NCBI GenBank assembly: GCA_036171675.1
Contig: JAVHRO010000042.1
Span: forward strand, 1 to 52,128
DNA: 52,128 nt
Source of the DNA: Vicingus sp036171675
GTDB taxonomy: Bacteria; Bacteroidota; Bacteroidia; Flavobacteriales_E; Vicingaceae
Direction of reading: 5' to 3'
Positions 1-9,065 of the stretch are shown piece by piece. Position numbers and translations under genes: made by a program. The notes beneath the pieces are model-generated. The model saw nothing but the letters and a program-made list of their open reading frames with translations, was not told where the DNA came from and ran no database searches. Position 1 is the stretch's first letter; each line of letters opens with the position of its first letter.

Positions 1-760
1 CAGGACCAGATCAAACGGTATGTGGAACAACAGCGACTTTGGCAGGAAATACAGCAGCTATAGGAACAGGTGTGTGGACCGTAATAAGTGGTTCAGGTAC
101 AATCACAACCCCAAGTTCTCCAACAAGTGGAATAACAGGATTGGGAGTAGGAGCAAACGTATTCCAATGGACAATAAGCAATGCACCATGTCCATCAACT
201 TCAGATCAAGTAACAATAACGGTAACAGCCTCACCAACCACTGCTAATTCAGGATCACCACAAACGATTTGTGCGACATCAGGAAGTGTAACAATGGCAG
301 GAAACACCCCAATTATTGGTGTGGGTACTTGGTCTCAAATTTCAGGACCTGTTGTAGGTACAATTACAACACCAGGATCACCAATCACTACGATTACAGG
401 GTTGACCACATCTGGTGCGTATGTATTTCAATGGTCAATAGCGAATGCACCATGTACACCATCAACTTCAAATGTAACCATCACCGTTAATCCAGCACCA
501 ACCACTGCTAATGCAGGAGTTGCCCAGTCTATTTGTTCAAGTGTTGGTAGTGCAACCATGGCAGCAAATACTCCAGTTGTGGGTATAGGCACTTGGACCC
601 AGTTAAGTGGTCCGGCAGCTACAATTACTACCCCAAGTTCACCTACCACAACAATTACTGGATTAACTACAGCAGGAACTTATATTTTCCAATGGTCAAT
701 TGCTAATAGCCCTTGTGCAAATTCTACAAGTACGGTTACAATTACAGTAAATTCAAATCC
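1..760. repeat. Three tandem Ig/PKD-like coding units (about 250-260 nt each)
   Basis: Units begin near 1, 254 and 514. Each encodes a Cys-containing start (TVCGTT, TICATS, SICSSV), a GTW/GVW core, a TGL turn and an FQWSIANAPC-type end, followed by TVNPAPTTANAG. The period is about 85 codons, and more units probably lie to the left of the window. Confidence 0.8.
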
Positions 761-3700
761 AGTTTTTTCTATAGGCACATTAGTAAACCCATCAGGATGT
801 GGGTTATCTGATGGTTCAATAACTCTAACTGGATTAACACCAAGTACTCCTTATAACATAACCTACAATGATGGTTCAACCATTAATTTGGGAACAGTAA
901 CTACTACTGCAGGTGGGAATTATGTGATAACAGGACTAGATGCGGGTACGTATACCACTTTTGTTATAACTAATGCTTCGGGATGTTCAACAACCATAGC
1001 AGGTCCTGCTTCCTTAATAGACCCGAGTGCGCCTACAGGAACAGCATCATCTTTTACCGATCCAACTACTTGTGGAGGTTCTGATGGTACAATCACAATT
1101 TCTGGTTTGAACGCATCTTCTATTTACAATATTACCTACAGCGATGGTTTTTCAGTAATAACTCTTACAGGAGTAACAACTACTGCTGGTGGTACCTACG
1201 TAATTAATGGATTGCCAGCAGGAACCTATTCAGGATTTTCTTTAATGCAATCAGGTTGTACAGGAAGTGCAACAGGTTCTGTAACTTTAAATAATCCAGC
1301 AAGCCCATCATTTACAAGTGGAGCCACCTTTACAAATCCAACAAGCTGTGGAGCCGCTGATGGATCAATTACCATTACTGGATTATTACCATCAACAATC
1401 TATACATTAAGTTATGATGGTCCTCTTGGAAATGTGCTAGTAGGAACTATTACAACAGATGCTGCAGGAGATTATATTTTATCAAACTTAACAGCAGGTG
1501 CCTATACCAATTTTGTAATTTCTGCCTCTAATTTATGTTCAACCACATCAACTACCGTAGTAACATTAGCTGATCCTACTGCACCAGTGTTTACACCAGG
1601 AACTTCATTTACAAATCCTTCAACATGTAATGGTACAGATGGCTCAATAACGATTTCAGGGTTGAATACAAGTACTGCTTACGATATTACTTATAATGGT
1701 CCACTTGGGATTATTACCTTAAATGGAGTAACGACAACCGCAAGTGGAACTTATGATGTTACAGGCTTAGGAGCAGGTATTTACGATAGTTTTGTAATTA
1801 GTTTGGTAGGTTGTGATGGCTCTAGTGCAGTGGCTGTAACTCTAACAGATCCTCCTATGCCAACATTTACAACAGGAACAACATCAACTAATCCAACTAC
1901 ATGTGGTGGCTCAGACGGAACAATTACCATTACTGGACTAAGCCCTTCAACAGTTTATACAATTTCGTATGAAGGCCCTTTAGGAATAGTAAATATAGGG
2001 TCTGTAACAACTGATGCATCAGGTGATTATATTATTACAGGTTTTGAAGCAGGATCTTATTTCAATTTTTCAGTAACAAGTACAGGTTGTACAACAGTAG
2101 ATGCAGTTACAGTGGTAAACTTAACAGATCCTGGCGCACCAACATTTACACTTACAGGTACAGGTACCAATCCAACTACATGTGGCGGTTCAGATGGTAC
2201 GTTTTCAGTAACAGGACTCCTACCAAGCACTACCTACGATTTTATTTATGACAATGGTAGTATTGTAACTGTTAGTGGAACAACTGATGCTTTTGGTGAT
2301 TATACCGTTACTGGTTTAATTGCAGGAACATATACTAATATTTCTGTTTCATACTTAGGATGTACATCAGTAAATAGTACAACAATTACGTTAGTAGATC
2401 CAAATGCGCCAACAGTAACAACAGTTACAAGTGATTCTGTATGTGTAGGAAGTACTATTAACTTCTTGCCATCAACAGGTGGCACTTGGGTTAGTAGTGA
2501 TTTATCAGTAGCAACCATTGATAATACAGGTTTAATAACAGGAATAACATCAGGTACTGCCAACATGGTATTTACCGATTCTATCACTGGTTGTTCAAGT
2601 GATGCAACATCTGGTTTAGTAACGGTAAATCCATTACCAAATATAACAATGGTAACAACTGATTTAGTTTGTGTAGGAAGTACAATTAACTTCTTGCCAT
2701 CAACAGGTGGAACATGGATAAGTAGTGATTTATCAGTAGCAACCATTGATAATTCAGGTTTAATAACAGGAATAACATCAGGTTCTACCAACATGGTATT
2801 TACCGATTCTATCACTGGTTGTTCAAGTGATGCAACATATGGTTTAGTAACGGTAAATCTATCATATAGTATACAACAAACAACAATTATTTGTAGTGGA
2901 GGAAGCTATACCTTCCCTGATGGGACAACACAGACGAACATTACTGCACAAGTTATCTACACCAGTAATATGACCACTGCATTAGGCTGTGATAGTATAG
3001 TAGAAACCACCGTAAATGTAAATCCAGCACCATTTGTACAAGAAACGATGAATATCTGTAGTGGAGGAAGCTATACCTTCCCTGATGGGACAACACAGAC
3101 GAACATTACTGCGCAAGTAATCTATACCAGTAACATGACCACGTCATTAGGCTGCGATAGTATAGTAGAAACAACAGTAAATGTGGATCCAGCCTTAAGT
3201 GCAACACCAGATGCGGTAACGCCAATATGTTTAGGAGAAACCTTAACACTAAGTGCCACATCAAGTGGAAGCGGAACAGTAACATGGTATGACGATGCTG
3301 CAGGAACAACTATCATAGGAATAGGAAGTCCATTTACACCAAGTGTAAGTTCAACAGGTATATATACTTATTATGTAAATGAAGTAGGAACATGTTCAAG
3401 TGCAATAGTTTCAGTAAATGCAATTGTAGCAGGAGTAACTGCCTCAGTTGGAGCAAGCCCAACCAATGGCTTTGTTCCTTTAGACGTGGTCTTTAGCAAT
3501 GGAAGTACTACAGGACCAACGGTAACCTACACATGGAACTTTGGAGATGCCACAGCGACATCCAATGTATATGAACCAGCACATCAATATGAAGAAATAG
3601 GAAGTTATACTGCCTTGTTAACCGTTACCGATGGATTATGTACAGCAACAGCTTCTGTATTAATAGAAGTAATCGGACAGTCAAGTATAATTATTCCAAA

Positions 3701-3956
3701 CGTGTTTACACCAAACGGAGACGGTCAAAATGATGTGTTTACAGTAGAAGGTGCGAACTTAGAAACAGTAGAAGGACAAGTCTTTAACCGCTGGGGACAA
3801 AAGATGTTTGAATGGAAACATGTAAAAGGCTATTGGGATGGACGAACACAAAGCGGATTAGAGGCTCCAGATGGCACCTATTTTTATATCATCAGTGCCA
3901 AAGGATTTGATGGCGTAGAGTATTTTGAGAAAGGAGGCTTTAGCTTAATCAGATAA
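1..3956 (+). CDS. Giant secreted repeat protein with T9SS type B (gliding-motility-associated) C-terminal domain, 5' partial
   Basis: The frame is open from the left edge (codons start at base 3), so the true start and signal peptide lie outside; the TTG at 39 is internal. About 1,317 residues are visible. Order: three Ig/PKD-like units of ~85 residues (to ~760), six ~90-residue units with a TNPTTCGGSDGTITITGL core (~751-2406), two BIG2-like units (2407-2862), two ICSGGSYTFPDGT units (~2869-3198), an Ig-like domain (~3195-3430), a PKD domain containing TWNFGD (~3440-3675), and a terminal domain with VFTPNGDGQNDVF, NRWGQ and DGTYFY (~3690-3953). The last is the CHU_C/gliding-motility family that directs cargo to the type IX secretion system. 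Thr, Ser and Gly dominate, with one or two Cys per unit. A surface adhesin or SprB-like filament is likely; enzymatic activity is not indicated in the visible part. Nothing in the window shows the ligand. Confidence 0.93.
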   Translation, partial: GPDQTVCGTTATLAGNTAAIGTGVWTVISGSGTITTPSSPTSGITGLGVGANVFQWTISNAPCPSTSDQVTITVTASPTTANSGSPQTICATSGSVTMAGNTPIIGVGTWSQISGPVVGTITTPGSPITTITGLTTSGAYVFQWSIANAPCTPSTSNVTITVNPAPTTANAGVAQSICSSVGSATMAANTPVVGIGTWTQLSGPAATITTPSSPTTTITGLTTAGTYIFQWSIANSPCANSTSTVTITVNSNPVFSIGTLVNPSGCGLSDGSITLTGLTPSTPYNITYNDGSTINLGTVTTTAGGNYVITGLDAGTYTTFVITNASGCSTTIAGPASLIDPSAPTGTASSFTDPTTCGGSDGTITISGLNASSIYNITYSDGFSVITLTGVTTTAGGTYVINGLPAGTYSGFSLMQSGCTGSATGSVTLNNPASPSFTSGATFTNPTSCGAADGSITITGLLPSTIYTLSYDGPLGNVLVGTITTDAAGDYILSNLTAGAYTNFVISASNLCSTTSTTVVTLADPTAPVFTPGTSFTNPSTCNGTDGSITISGLNTSTAYDITYNGPLGIITLNGVTTTASGTYDVTGLGAGIYDSFVISLVGCDGSSAVAVTLTDPPMPTFTTGTTSTNPTTCGGSDGTITITGLSPSTVYTISYEGPLGIVNIGSVTTDASGDYIITGFEAGSYFNFSVTSTGCTTVDAVTVVNLTDPGAPTFTLTGTGTNPTTCGGSDGTFSVTGLLPSTTYDFIYDNGSIVTVSGTTDAFGDYTVTGLIAGTYTNISVSYLGCTSVNSTTITLVDPNAPTVTTVTSDSVCVGSTINFLPSTGGTWVSSDLSVATIDNTGLITGITSGTANMVFTDSITGCSSDATSGLVTVNPLPNITMVTTDLVCVGSTINFLPSTGGTWISSDLSVATIDNSGLITGITSGSTNMVFTDSITGCSSDATYGLVTVNLSYSIQQTTIICSGGSYTFPDGTTQTNITAQVIYTSNMTTALGCDSIVETTVNVNPAPFVQETMNICSGGSYTFPDGTTQTNITAQVIYTSNMTTSLGCDSIVETTVNVDPALSATPDAVTPICLGETLTLSATSSGSGTVTWYDDAAGTTIIGIGSPFTPSVSSTGIYTYYVNEVGTCSSAIVSVNAIVAGVTASVGASPTNGFVPLDVVFSNGSTTGPTVTYTWNFGDATATSNVYEPAHQYEEIGSYTALLTVTDGLCTATASVLIEVIGQSSIIIPNVFTPNGDGQNDVFTVEGANLETVEGQVFNRWGQKMFEWKHVKGYWDGRTQSGLEAPDGTYFYIISAKGFDGVEYFEKGGFSLIR
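751..2406. repeat. Six tandem ~90-residue surface-protein units
   Basis: Units start near 751, 1036, 1306, 1579, 1857 and 2140. Each carries a (T)NPTxCxxxDGxI core, an STxYxIxY strand, a TTxAxGxYxxxGLxAGxY segment and an LTDPxAP linker. They are diverged at the DNA level but clearly the same module, arguing for old duplication followed by drift. Confidence 0.82.
2407..2862. repeat. Two near-identical BIG2-like units, 228-nt period
   Basis: The string GTGTAGGAAGTAC starts at 2443 and again at 2671, exactly 228 nt (76 codons) apart. Both units encode CVGSTINFLPSTGGTW, SSDLSVATID and GLITGITSG, and DNA identity is very high across the unit, so this duplication is recent or kept uniform by gene conversion. 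Confidence 0.88.
2869..3198. repeat. Two near-identical 55-residue units, 165-nt period
   Basis: The string starting TGTAGTGGAGGAAGC occurs at 2892 and 3057 (165 nt apart), and the first 56 nt are identical by eye. Each unit encodes ICSGGSYTFPDGTTQTN and GCDSIVETTVNV. This module is common as a single or tandem unit in Bacteroidota surface proteins. Confidence 0.88.
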
Positions 3957-3980
3957 TCACAAAACAAAAAAACAAACTAA

Positions 3981-4014
3981 CCAAAAAGGGTAGTATTTTT
4001 ACTGCCCTTTTTGG
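3981..4014 (+). terminator. Rho-independent terminator after the surface-protein gene
   Basis: A 15-bp stem pairs 3981-3995 with 4000-4014 around a TTTT loop; the only non-Watson-Crick pair is one G-U. Because A runs and T runs lie in the arms, it can act in both directions. It separates the surface protein from the ribosomal operon. Confidence 0.85.
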
Positions 4015-4085
4015 TGTTAATAAGTTTTTGAAATAGGTTTTTATAAAATGCTCAAAAATCATTTAATAAAAAAATCAAACAGGTA

Positions 4086-4115
4086 TTGTATTTGTAAAAT
4101 ATTATTGTAAATTTG
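4086..4115 (+). promoter_or_regulatory. Bacteroidota-type promoter for the ribosomal operon
   Basis: TTG at 4086-4088 and TAAATTTG at 4108-4115 are separated by 19 bases, matching the TTG-N19-TAnnTTTG architecture of the Bacteroidota primary sigma factor. The predicted start of transcription is near 4121, giving a leader of about 40 nt before rpsL. It is the only clear promoter seen before the 18-kb ribosomal run. Confidence 0.7.
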
Positions 4116-4161
4116 CAATCCCTTTTTTAGAGGGTATTTATATTTTAACAACAGTAAAACT

Positions 4162-4539
4162 ATGCCAACAATACAACAATTAGTAAGAAAAGGAAGAGAA
4201 AAATTAGTAAAATCAAGCAAATCTGTTGCACTAAATTCTTGTCCACAAAGAAGAGGTGTTTGTATAAGAGTATATACAACTACTCCAAAAAAACCTAACT
4301 CAGCAATGAGAAAAGTTGCTAGGGTAAGATTAACAAATGGAAATGAGGTGAATGCGTATATCCCAGGTGAAGGTCATAACTTACAAGAACACTCTATTGT
4401 CTTGGTAAGAGGTGGTAGAGTTAAAGATTTACCAGGTGTTAAATACCATATTGTAAGAGGAGCATTAGATACAGCTGGTGTTGATGGAAGAACTCAAAGA
4501 AGATCAAAATACGGAACCAAAAGACCTAAACAAAAATAA
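4162..4539 (+). CDS. rpsL: 30S ribosomal protein S12
   Basis: S12 sits at the decoding centre and monitors codon-anticodon pairing. The 125-residue length is normal. RVYTTTPKKPNSA and GEGHNLQEHS are fully conserved. Lys43 and Lys88, the usual streptomycin-resistance positions, have the sensitive residue, and Asp89 in KDLPGV is the site that RimO methylthiolates in other bacteria. First gene of the operon, about 40 nt after the predicted transcription start. Confidence 0.99.
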   Translation: MPTIQQLVRKGREKLVKSSKSVALNSCPQRRGVCIRVYTTTPKKPNSAMRKVARVRLTNGNEVNAYIPGEGHNLQEHSIVLVRGGRVKDLPGVKYHIVRGALDTAGVDGRTQRRSKYGTKRPKQK

Positions 4540-4561
4540 TTCTTAATTAGGACTAGAAACT

Positions 4562-5032
4562 ATGAGAAAAGCAAGAGCAAAAAAAAGAATATTACTTCCA
4601 GATCCGAAGTTTAATAATCAAAAGGTAACACAATTTGTAAACAACTTAATGCTAGATGGTAAAAAAAGTGTAGCATATAGTGTGTTTTACGAAGCCTTAG
4701 ATATCGTTGCAAAAAAAGTGGAAGATGTGAATTGTGTTGAGGTATGGCAAAAAGCAGTTGATAATATTACTCCAGGTGTAGAAGTTAGAAGTCGTAGAAT
4801 TGGTGGTGCTACATTCCAAATACCACAGCCTATTAGAGAAGAAAGAAAAGTATCGATGGGAATGAAATGGATGATTTCTTATTCAAGAAAGAGAAATGAG
4901 AAAACAATGTCTCAACGTTTGGCTGGAGAAATCCTTGCTGCTTATAAAGAAGAAGGTGCTGCGTTCAAAAAGAAAGAGGATACTCACAGAATGGCAGAAG
5001 CTAATAAAGCATTTTCGCACTTTAGATTTTAA
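4562..5032 (+). CDS. rpsG: 30S ribosomal protein S7
   Basis: S7 starts assembly of the 30S head by binding the 3' domain of 16S rRNA and lies at the E site. At 156 residues it is of normal size. Basic N-terminus MRKARAKKR, and the RRIGGATFQIP segment that forms the rRNA-contacting hairpin. It follows rpsL by 22 nt in the str order; no Shine-Dalgarno sequence precedes the ATG. Confidence 0.99.
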   Translation: MRKARAKKRILLPDPKFNNQKVTQFVNNLMLDGKKSVAYSVFYEALDIVAKKVEDVNCVEVWQKAVDNITPGVEVRSRRIGGATFQIPQPIREERKVSMGMKWMISYSRKRNEKTMSQRLAGEILAAYKEEGAAFKKKEDTHRMAEANKAFSHFRF

Positions 5033-5052
5033 TTTTAGTTAAGGATAAAGAA

Positions 5053-7158
5053 ATGGCAAGAGATTTAAAATTCACAAGAAATATTGGTATAGCTGCTCAT
5101 ATTGACGCAGGTAAAACAACCACAACGGAGCGTATTTTATATTATGGTGGAGTTAATCATAAAATAGGAGAGGTGCATGATGGTGCTGCTACTATGGATT
5201 GGATGGCTCAAGAACAAGAAAGAGGGATTACTATTACTTCTGCTGCTACCACATTAAATTGGAAATATAGAGATCAACTTTACCATGTAAATATAATTGA
5301 TACTCCTGGCCACGTTGATTTTACAGTTGAAGTAAACCGCTCATTAAGAGTTTTAGATGGTTTAGTTTTCTTATTTAGTGCTGTTGATGGTGTTGAGCCA
5401 CAATCTGAAACTAACTGGAGATTAGCAAATAATTACAACGTTCCAAGAATTGGTTTTGTAAACAAGATGGATAGATCTGGTGCTGACTTCTTAAATGTTT
5501 GTAAACAAGTTAAGCAAATGTTAGGTAGCCATGCTTTACCACTTCAAATACCAATTGGTGCAGAAGAAACATTTAAAGGTGTGGTTGATTTAATTAACTT
5601 TAGAGGTATAGTTTGGAATGAAGAAGATCAAGGTATGACTTTTAAAGAAGTTGAAATACCTGCTGATATAATAGATGAAGCTAGAGAATATAGAGAAGCA
5701 TTGCTTGAAGCAGTTGCTGAGTTTGATGATAAATTAATGGAAAAATATTTTGAAGATCCTGAATCATTAACTGAAAGAGAAATTTTAGACGCTTTAAGAG
5801 AAGCTACTATTACAGGTAAAGTTGTACCTATGATGTGTGGTTCATCATTTAAAAATAAAGGTGTTCAAGCAATGTTGGATATGGTAATGGAAATTTTACC
5901 ATCACCATTGGATGTTCTTGCTGTTGATGGTATTAATCCAAAAACAGATGAACCTACTTCAAGAAAACCAACTTTTGACGAACCATTTTCTGCTTTAGCA
6001 TTTAAAATTGCTACAGACCCATTTGTTGGAAGATTATGTTTTACAAGAGCTTATTCAGGTGTTTTAAAAGCAGGTTCGTACGTATTAAACACTAGAACTG
6101 GAAATAAAGAACGGATTTCTAGAATTTTCCAAATGCATGCTAATAAGCAAAATCAAATTGAAGAATTAGCTTGTGGTGATATCGCAGCATTAGTTGGTTT
6201 TAAAGATATCAAAACCGGAGATACATTGTGTGATGAAAAACATCCAATTGTATTGGAATCTATGAATTTCCCCGATCCAGTTATTGGAATTGCAATTGAG
6301 CCAAAAACTCAAGCTGATGTTGATAAAATGGGCATGGCGTTAGCTAAACTTACAGAGGAAGATCCTACATTAACTATTCATACTGATGAAGATTCTGGTC
6401 AAACGGTATTGAGTGGTATGGGTGAATTACATCTTGATATTATTATTGATAGATTAAAAAGAGAATTTAAAGTTGAGATTAACCAAGGAGAACCTCAAGT
6501 TGCATACAAAGAAGCCATTGTTGGTTCTGTTACACATAGAGAGGTTTACAAAAAACAATCTGGTGGTCGTGGTAAATTTGCCGATATTCAAGTAAGAATA
6601 GAACCAGTCGCTGATACTACTAAAGAAGGATTAGAATTTATAAACGATATCAAAGGTGGTAACATTCCTAGAGAATTTGTGCCATCGGTAGAAAAAGGAT
6701 TTAAAGAAGCAATGAAAAATGGACCTTTAGCTGGTTATCAAATCGATAGCTTAAAAGTTACATTGTTCGATGGTTCTTACCATGCTGTCGATTCCGATCA
6801 ATTATCTTTTGAATTGGCTGCAAAAATGGCCTTTAGAGAAGCACTTCCTAAAGCTAATCCAGTTATTCTAGAGCCAATCATGAAATTAGAAGTGGTTACT
6901 CCAGAAGAAAATATGGGTGATATCGTAGGTGATTTAAATAGAAGAAGAGGTCAAGTAGAAGGAATGGATGACAGAGCTGGAGCTAAAGTTATTAAAGCAA
7001 AAGTTCCACTATCTGAAATGTTTGGATATGTTACATCATTAAGAACAATGTCTTCAGGTAGAGCAACATCATCAATGGAATTTTCTAACTATGCAGAATG
7101 TCCAAAAAATATCGCTGATGCGGTAATAGCAAAAGCAAAAGGAAAAGTAGTAGCTTAA
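5053..7158 (+). CDS. fusA: Elongation factor G
   Basis: EF-G is the GTPase that translocates tRNA and mRNA after peptide bond formation. The 701-residue protein has all GTPase motifs: AHIDAGKT (15-22), RGITI near 58-62, DTPGH (83-87) and NKMD (137-140). These are followed by domain II, the domain IV RNA-mimic region and the C-terminal domain. This is the main translational form: it has the full length and sits in the str operon. No tuf gene follows; the next gene is rpsJ, the usual flavobacterial arrangement. Confidence 0.98.
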   Translation: MARDLKFTRNIGIAAHIDAGKTTTTERILYYGGVNHKIGEVHDGAATMDWMAQEQERGITITSAATTLNWKYRDQLYHVNIIDTPGHVDFTVEVNRSLRVLDGLVFLFSAVDGVEPQSETNWRLANNYNVPRIGFVNKMDRSGADFLNVCKQVKQMLGSHALPLQIPIGAEETFKGVVDLINFRGIVWNEEDQGMTFKEVEIPADIIDEAREYREALLEAVAEFDDKLMEKYFEDPESLTEREILDALREATITGKVVPMMCGSSFKNKGVQAMLDMVMEILPSPLDVLAVDGINPKTDEPTSRKPTFDEPFSALAFKIATDPFVGRLCFTRAYSGVLKAGSYVLNTRTGNKERISRIFQMHANKQNQIEELACGDIAALVGFKDIKTGDTLCDEKHPIVLESMNFPDPVIGIAIEPKTQADVDKMGMALAKLTEEDPTLTIHTDEDSGQTVLSGMGELHLDIIIDRLKREFKVEINQGEPQVAYKEAIVGSVTHREVYKKQSGGRGKFADIQVRIEPVADTTKEGLEFINDIKGGNIPREFVPSVEKGFKEAMKNGPLAGYQIDSLKVTLFDGSYHAVDSDQLSFELAAKMAFREALPKANPVILEPIMKLEVVTPEENMGDIVGDLNRRRGQVEGMDDRAGAKVIKAKVPLSEMFGYVTSLRTMSSGRATSSMEFSNYAECPKNIADAVIAKAKGKVVA

Positions 7159-7171
7159 TATATTAAAAAGA

Positions 7172-7477
7172 ATGAGCCAAAAAATTAGAATTAAACTTAA
7201 ATCTTACGATTTCAATTTGGTTGATAGATCAGCTGAAAAAATTGTAAAAACTGTTAAGAGTACAGGAGCTGTAGTTAGTGGTCCAATTCCATTACCAACA
7301 CATAAAAGAATTTTTACTGTGTTAAGATCTCCTCACGTTAACAAAAAAGCAAGAGAGCAATTTCAATTAGCGTCTTACAAGAGATTAATTGATATTTATA
7401 GCTCAACATCTAAAACTGTTGATGCTTTAATGAAACTTGAATTGCCAAGTGGTGTTGACGTAGAAATAAAAGTATAA
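7172..7477 (+). CDS. rpsJ: 30S ribosomal protein S10
   Basis: S10 is a 30S head protein; its homologue also binds NusB in antitermination complexes. It has 101 residues and the conserved IRIKLKSYD start, GPIPLPT and RIFTVLRSPHVNKKAREQF. It joins the str and S10 clusters here with a 13-nt gap after fusA and no promoter between them, so both clusters are probably co-transcribed. Confidence 0.99.
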   Translation: MSQKIRIKLKSYDFNLVDRSAEKIVKTVKSTGAVVSGPIPLPTHKRIFTVLRSPHVNKKAREQFQLASYKRLIDIYSSTSKTVDALMKLELPSGVDVEIKV

Positions 7478-7495
7478 TAATTAAAATTAAATAAA

Positions 7496-8110
7496 ATGCC
7501 AGGATTGATAGGGAAAAAAATAGGTATGACTAGCGTTTACAGTGCCGAGGGTAAAAATATACCATGCACAATTATTGAAGCTGGTCCTTGTGTGGTTACA
7601 CAAGTCAAAAAGGTTGATACCGATGGCTACGAAGCTGTTCAATTAGCATTTGGTGACAAAAAAGAGAAGAGCACACCAAAAGCAATGCAAGGACACTTTA
7701 AAAAAGCAGGTATTACACCAAAAAGAAAATTGGTTGAGTTTCACGGATTTGAAGAAAAAAATCTAGGAGATTTAATCGCTGTAGATTTATTTGAAGAAGG
7801 AGAATGGGTTGATGTTGTTGGAACTTCAAAAGGAAAAGGTTTTCAAGGTGTTGTTAGAAGACATGGCTTTGGCGGTGTTGGACAAGCTACACATGGTCAA
7901 CATAATAGACTAAGAGCACCAGGTTCTGTAGGTGCTTGTTCTACTCCTTCAAGAGTTTTTAAAGGAACAAGAATGGCAGGACGAATGGGAAGCGATAGAG
8001 TTAAAATGCAAAACTTACAAGTTATTAAAGTTTATGCTGATAAAAACTTGATAGTTATCAAAGGTTCTATACCTGGAGCTAAAGGTTCATTTGTTTTAAT
8101 AGAAAAATAA
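7496..8110 (+). CDS. rplC: 50S ribosomal protein L3
   Basis: L3 is an early-assembly 50S protein whose long loop reaches towards the peptidyl transferase centre. The protein has 204 residues, starts MPGLIGKKIGMTSVY, and carries the loop region with TSKGKGFQGVVRRHGF, THGQHNRLRAPGSVG and RVFKGTRMAGRMG. The intergenic region that follows holds a strong Shine-Dalgarno sequence for rplD. Confidence 0.99.
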   Translation: MPGLIGKKIGMTSVYSAEGKNIPCTIIEAGPCVVTQVKKVDTDGYEAVQLAFGDKKEKSTPKAMQGHFKKAGITPKRKLVEFHGFEEKNLGDLIAVDLFEEGEWVDVVGTSKGKGFQGVVRRHGFGGVGQATHGQHNRLRAPGSVGACSTPSRVFKGTRMAGRMGSDRVKMQNLQVIKVYADKNLIVIKGSIPGAKGSFVLIEK

Positions 8111-8111
8111 C

Positions 8112-8118
8112 AAGGAGG
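8112..8118 (+). promoter_or_regulatory. Near-perfect Shine-Dalgarno sequence before rplD
   Basis: AAGGAGG lies 7 nt upstream of the rplD ATG, an ideal spacing. Most genes in this window have only A-rich leaders, as expected in Bacteroidota, where the anti-Shine-Dalgarno end of 16S rRNA is largely hidden, so this site stands out. Confidence 0.75.
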
Positions 8119-8125
8119 AGCAAAA

Positions 8126-8755
8126 ATGGAAATTATAGTAAAAAACATTAAAGGAAAAGACACTACTAAGAAAGTGTCTCTATCAGACGCTATCTTTGGT
8201 ATTGAACCTAATGATCATGCCATATATTTGGATGTAAAACAATATTTAGCTAACCAAAGACAAGGAACTCATAAGGCAAAAGAAAAAGGCGAAATTTCAG
8301 CTAGTACACGTAAAATTAAAAAACAAAAAGGTACTGGAGGAGCAAGAGCAGGTAGTTTAAAAAGCCCTGTATTTAAAGGTGGTGGTAGAGTTTTCGGACC
8401 AAGACCAAGAGATTATGAGTTTAAATTAAACATTAAACAAAAAAGATTGGCTAGAAAATCTGCTTTGACATATAAAGCTAAAGAAGGTTCTATTATGATT
8501 CTTGAAGACTTTACTTTTGATCAGCCACAAACCAAACAATACCTCGAAATTTTAAATAATTTAGATGTATTAAATAAAAAATCACTATTAGTGCTTTCTG
8601 AATCAAATAATAATGTATATTTGTCGTCCCGAAATTTGAAAGGGGCTAAAGTGGTAACAGCTTCGCAAATAAATACTTACGATTTATTGAATGCGAATAG
8701 TGTTATTTTAGCAGAAAGTTCAGTTAAAGCGTTAGAAACTATTTTAAGTAAATAA
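8126..8755 (+). CDS. rplD: 50S ribosomal protein L4
   Basis: L4 lines the peptide exit tunnel; in some bacteria it also represses its own operon. The 209-residue protein has the long tunnel loop around residues 50-100 (KQKGTGGARAGS, GGGRVFGPRPRDY). The ATG at 8126 is fixed by the Shine-Dalgarno sequence 7 nt before it. One base separates the stop from the rplW start, so translation is probably coupled. Confidence 0.98.
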   Translation: MEIIVKNIKGKDTTKKVSLSDAIFGIEPNDHAIYLDVKQYLANQRQGTHKAKEKGEISASTRKIKKQKGTGGARAGSLKSPVFKGGGRVFGPRPRDYEFKLNIKQKRLARKSALTYKAKEGSIMILEDFTFDQPQTKQYLEILNNLDVLNKKSLLVLSESNNNVYLSSRNLKGAKVVTASQINTYDLLNANSVILAESSVKALETILSK

Positions 8756-8756
8756 G

Positions 8757-9047
8757 ATGAGTGTAATAGTAAAACCTGTAGTTACAGAAAAAATGACCGG
8801 ACTAACCGAAAAGCTTAATAGATATGGCTTTTTAGTTGATTGTAAAGCCAATAAGATACAAGTGAAAAAAGCTGTAGAAGATATGTATGGTGTTACCGTT
8901 GAGTCCGTAAACACAATTAATTACTCAGGAAAAGCTAAATCTAGATTTACTAAAGCTGGTTTAGTTAGTGGTAGAACCAATAAATTTAAAAAAGCCTTAA
9001 TCACAGTCGCAAAAGGCGAAACTATTGACTTCTACAGTAATATATAA
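8757..9047 (+). CDS. rplW: 50S ribosomal protein L23
   Basis: L23 sits at the tunnel exit and is the docking point for trigger factor and signal recognition particle. It has 96 residues with VIVKPVVTEKM at the start and YGVTVESVNTIN in the middle. It directly follows rplD and is separated from rplB by a 51-nt gap with a GC-rich hairpin. Confidence 0.98.
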   Translation: MSVIVKPVVTEKMTGLTEKLNRYGFLVDCKANKIQVKKAVEDMYGVTVESVNTINYSGKAKSRFTKAGLVSGRTNKFKKALITVAKGETIDFYSNI

Positions 9048-9065
9048 TTTTTTATTAACCTATAC

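Noticed and set aside
39..41. TTG at 39 as the start of the giant protein
   Set aside because: The upstream frame from base 3 is open and continues the repeat pattern, so the gene is cut by the window edge.
2300..2815. 171-residue antisense open frame inside the surface-protein repeats
   Set aside because: Its own repeats mirror the sense repeats exactly; it has no promoter and no protein-like composition. It is a by-product of low stop frequency on the opposite strand.
751..3198. Tandem repeats as a possible CRISPR array
   Set aside because: Repeats are protein-coding modules of 165-270 nt, vary gradually, and have no short constant repeat with unique spacers.
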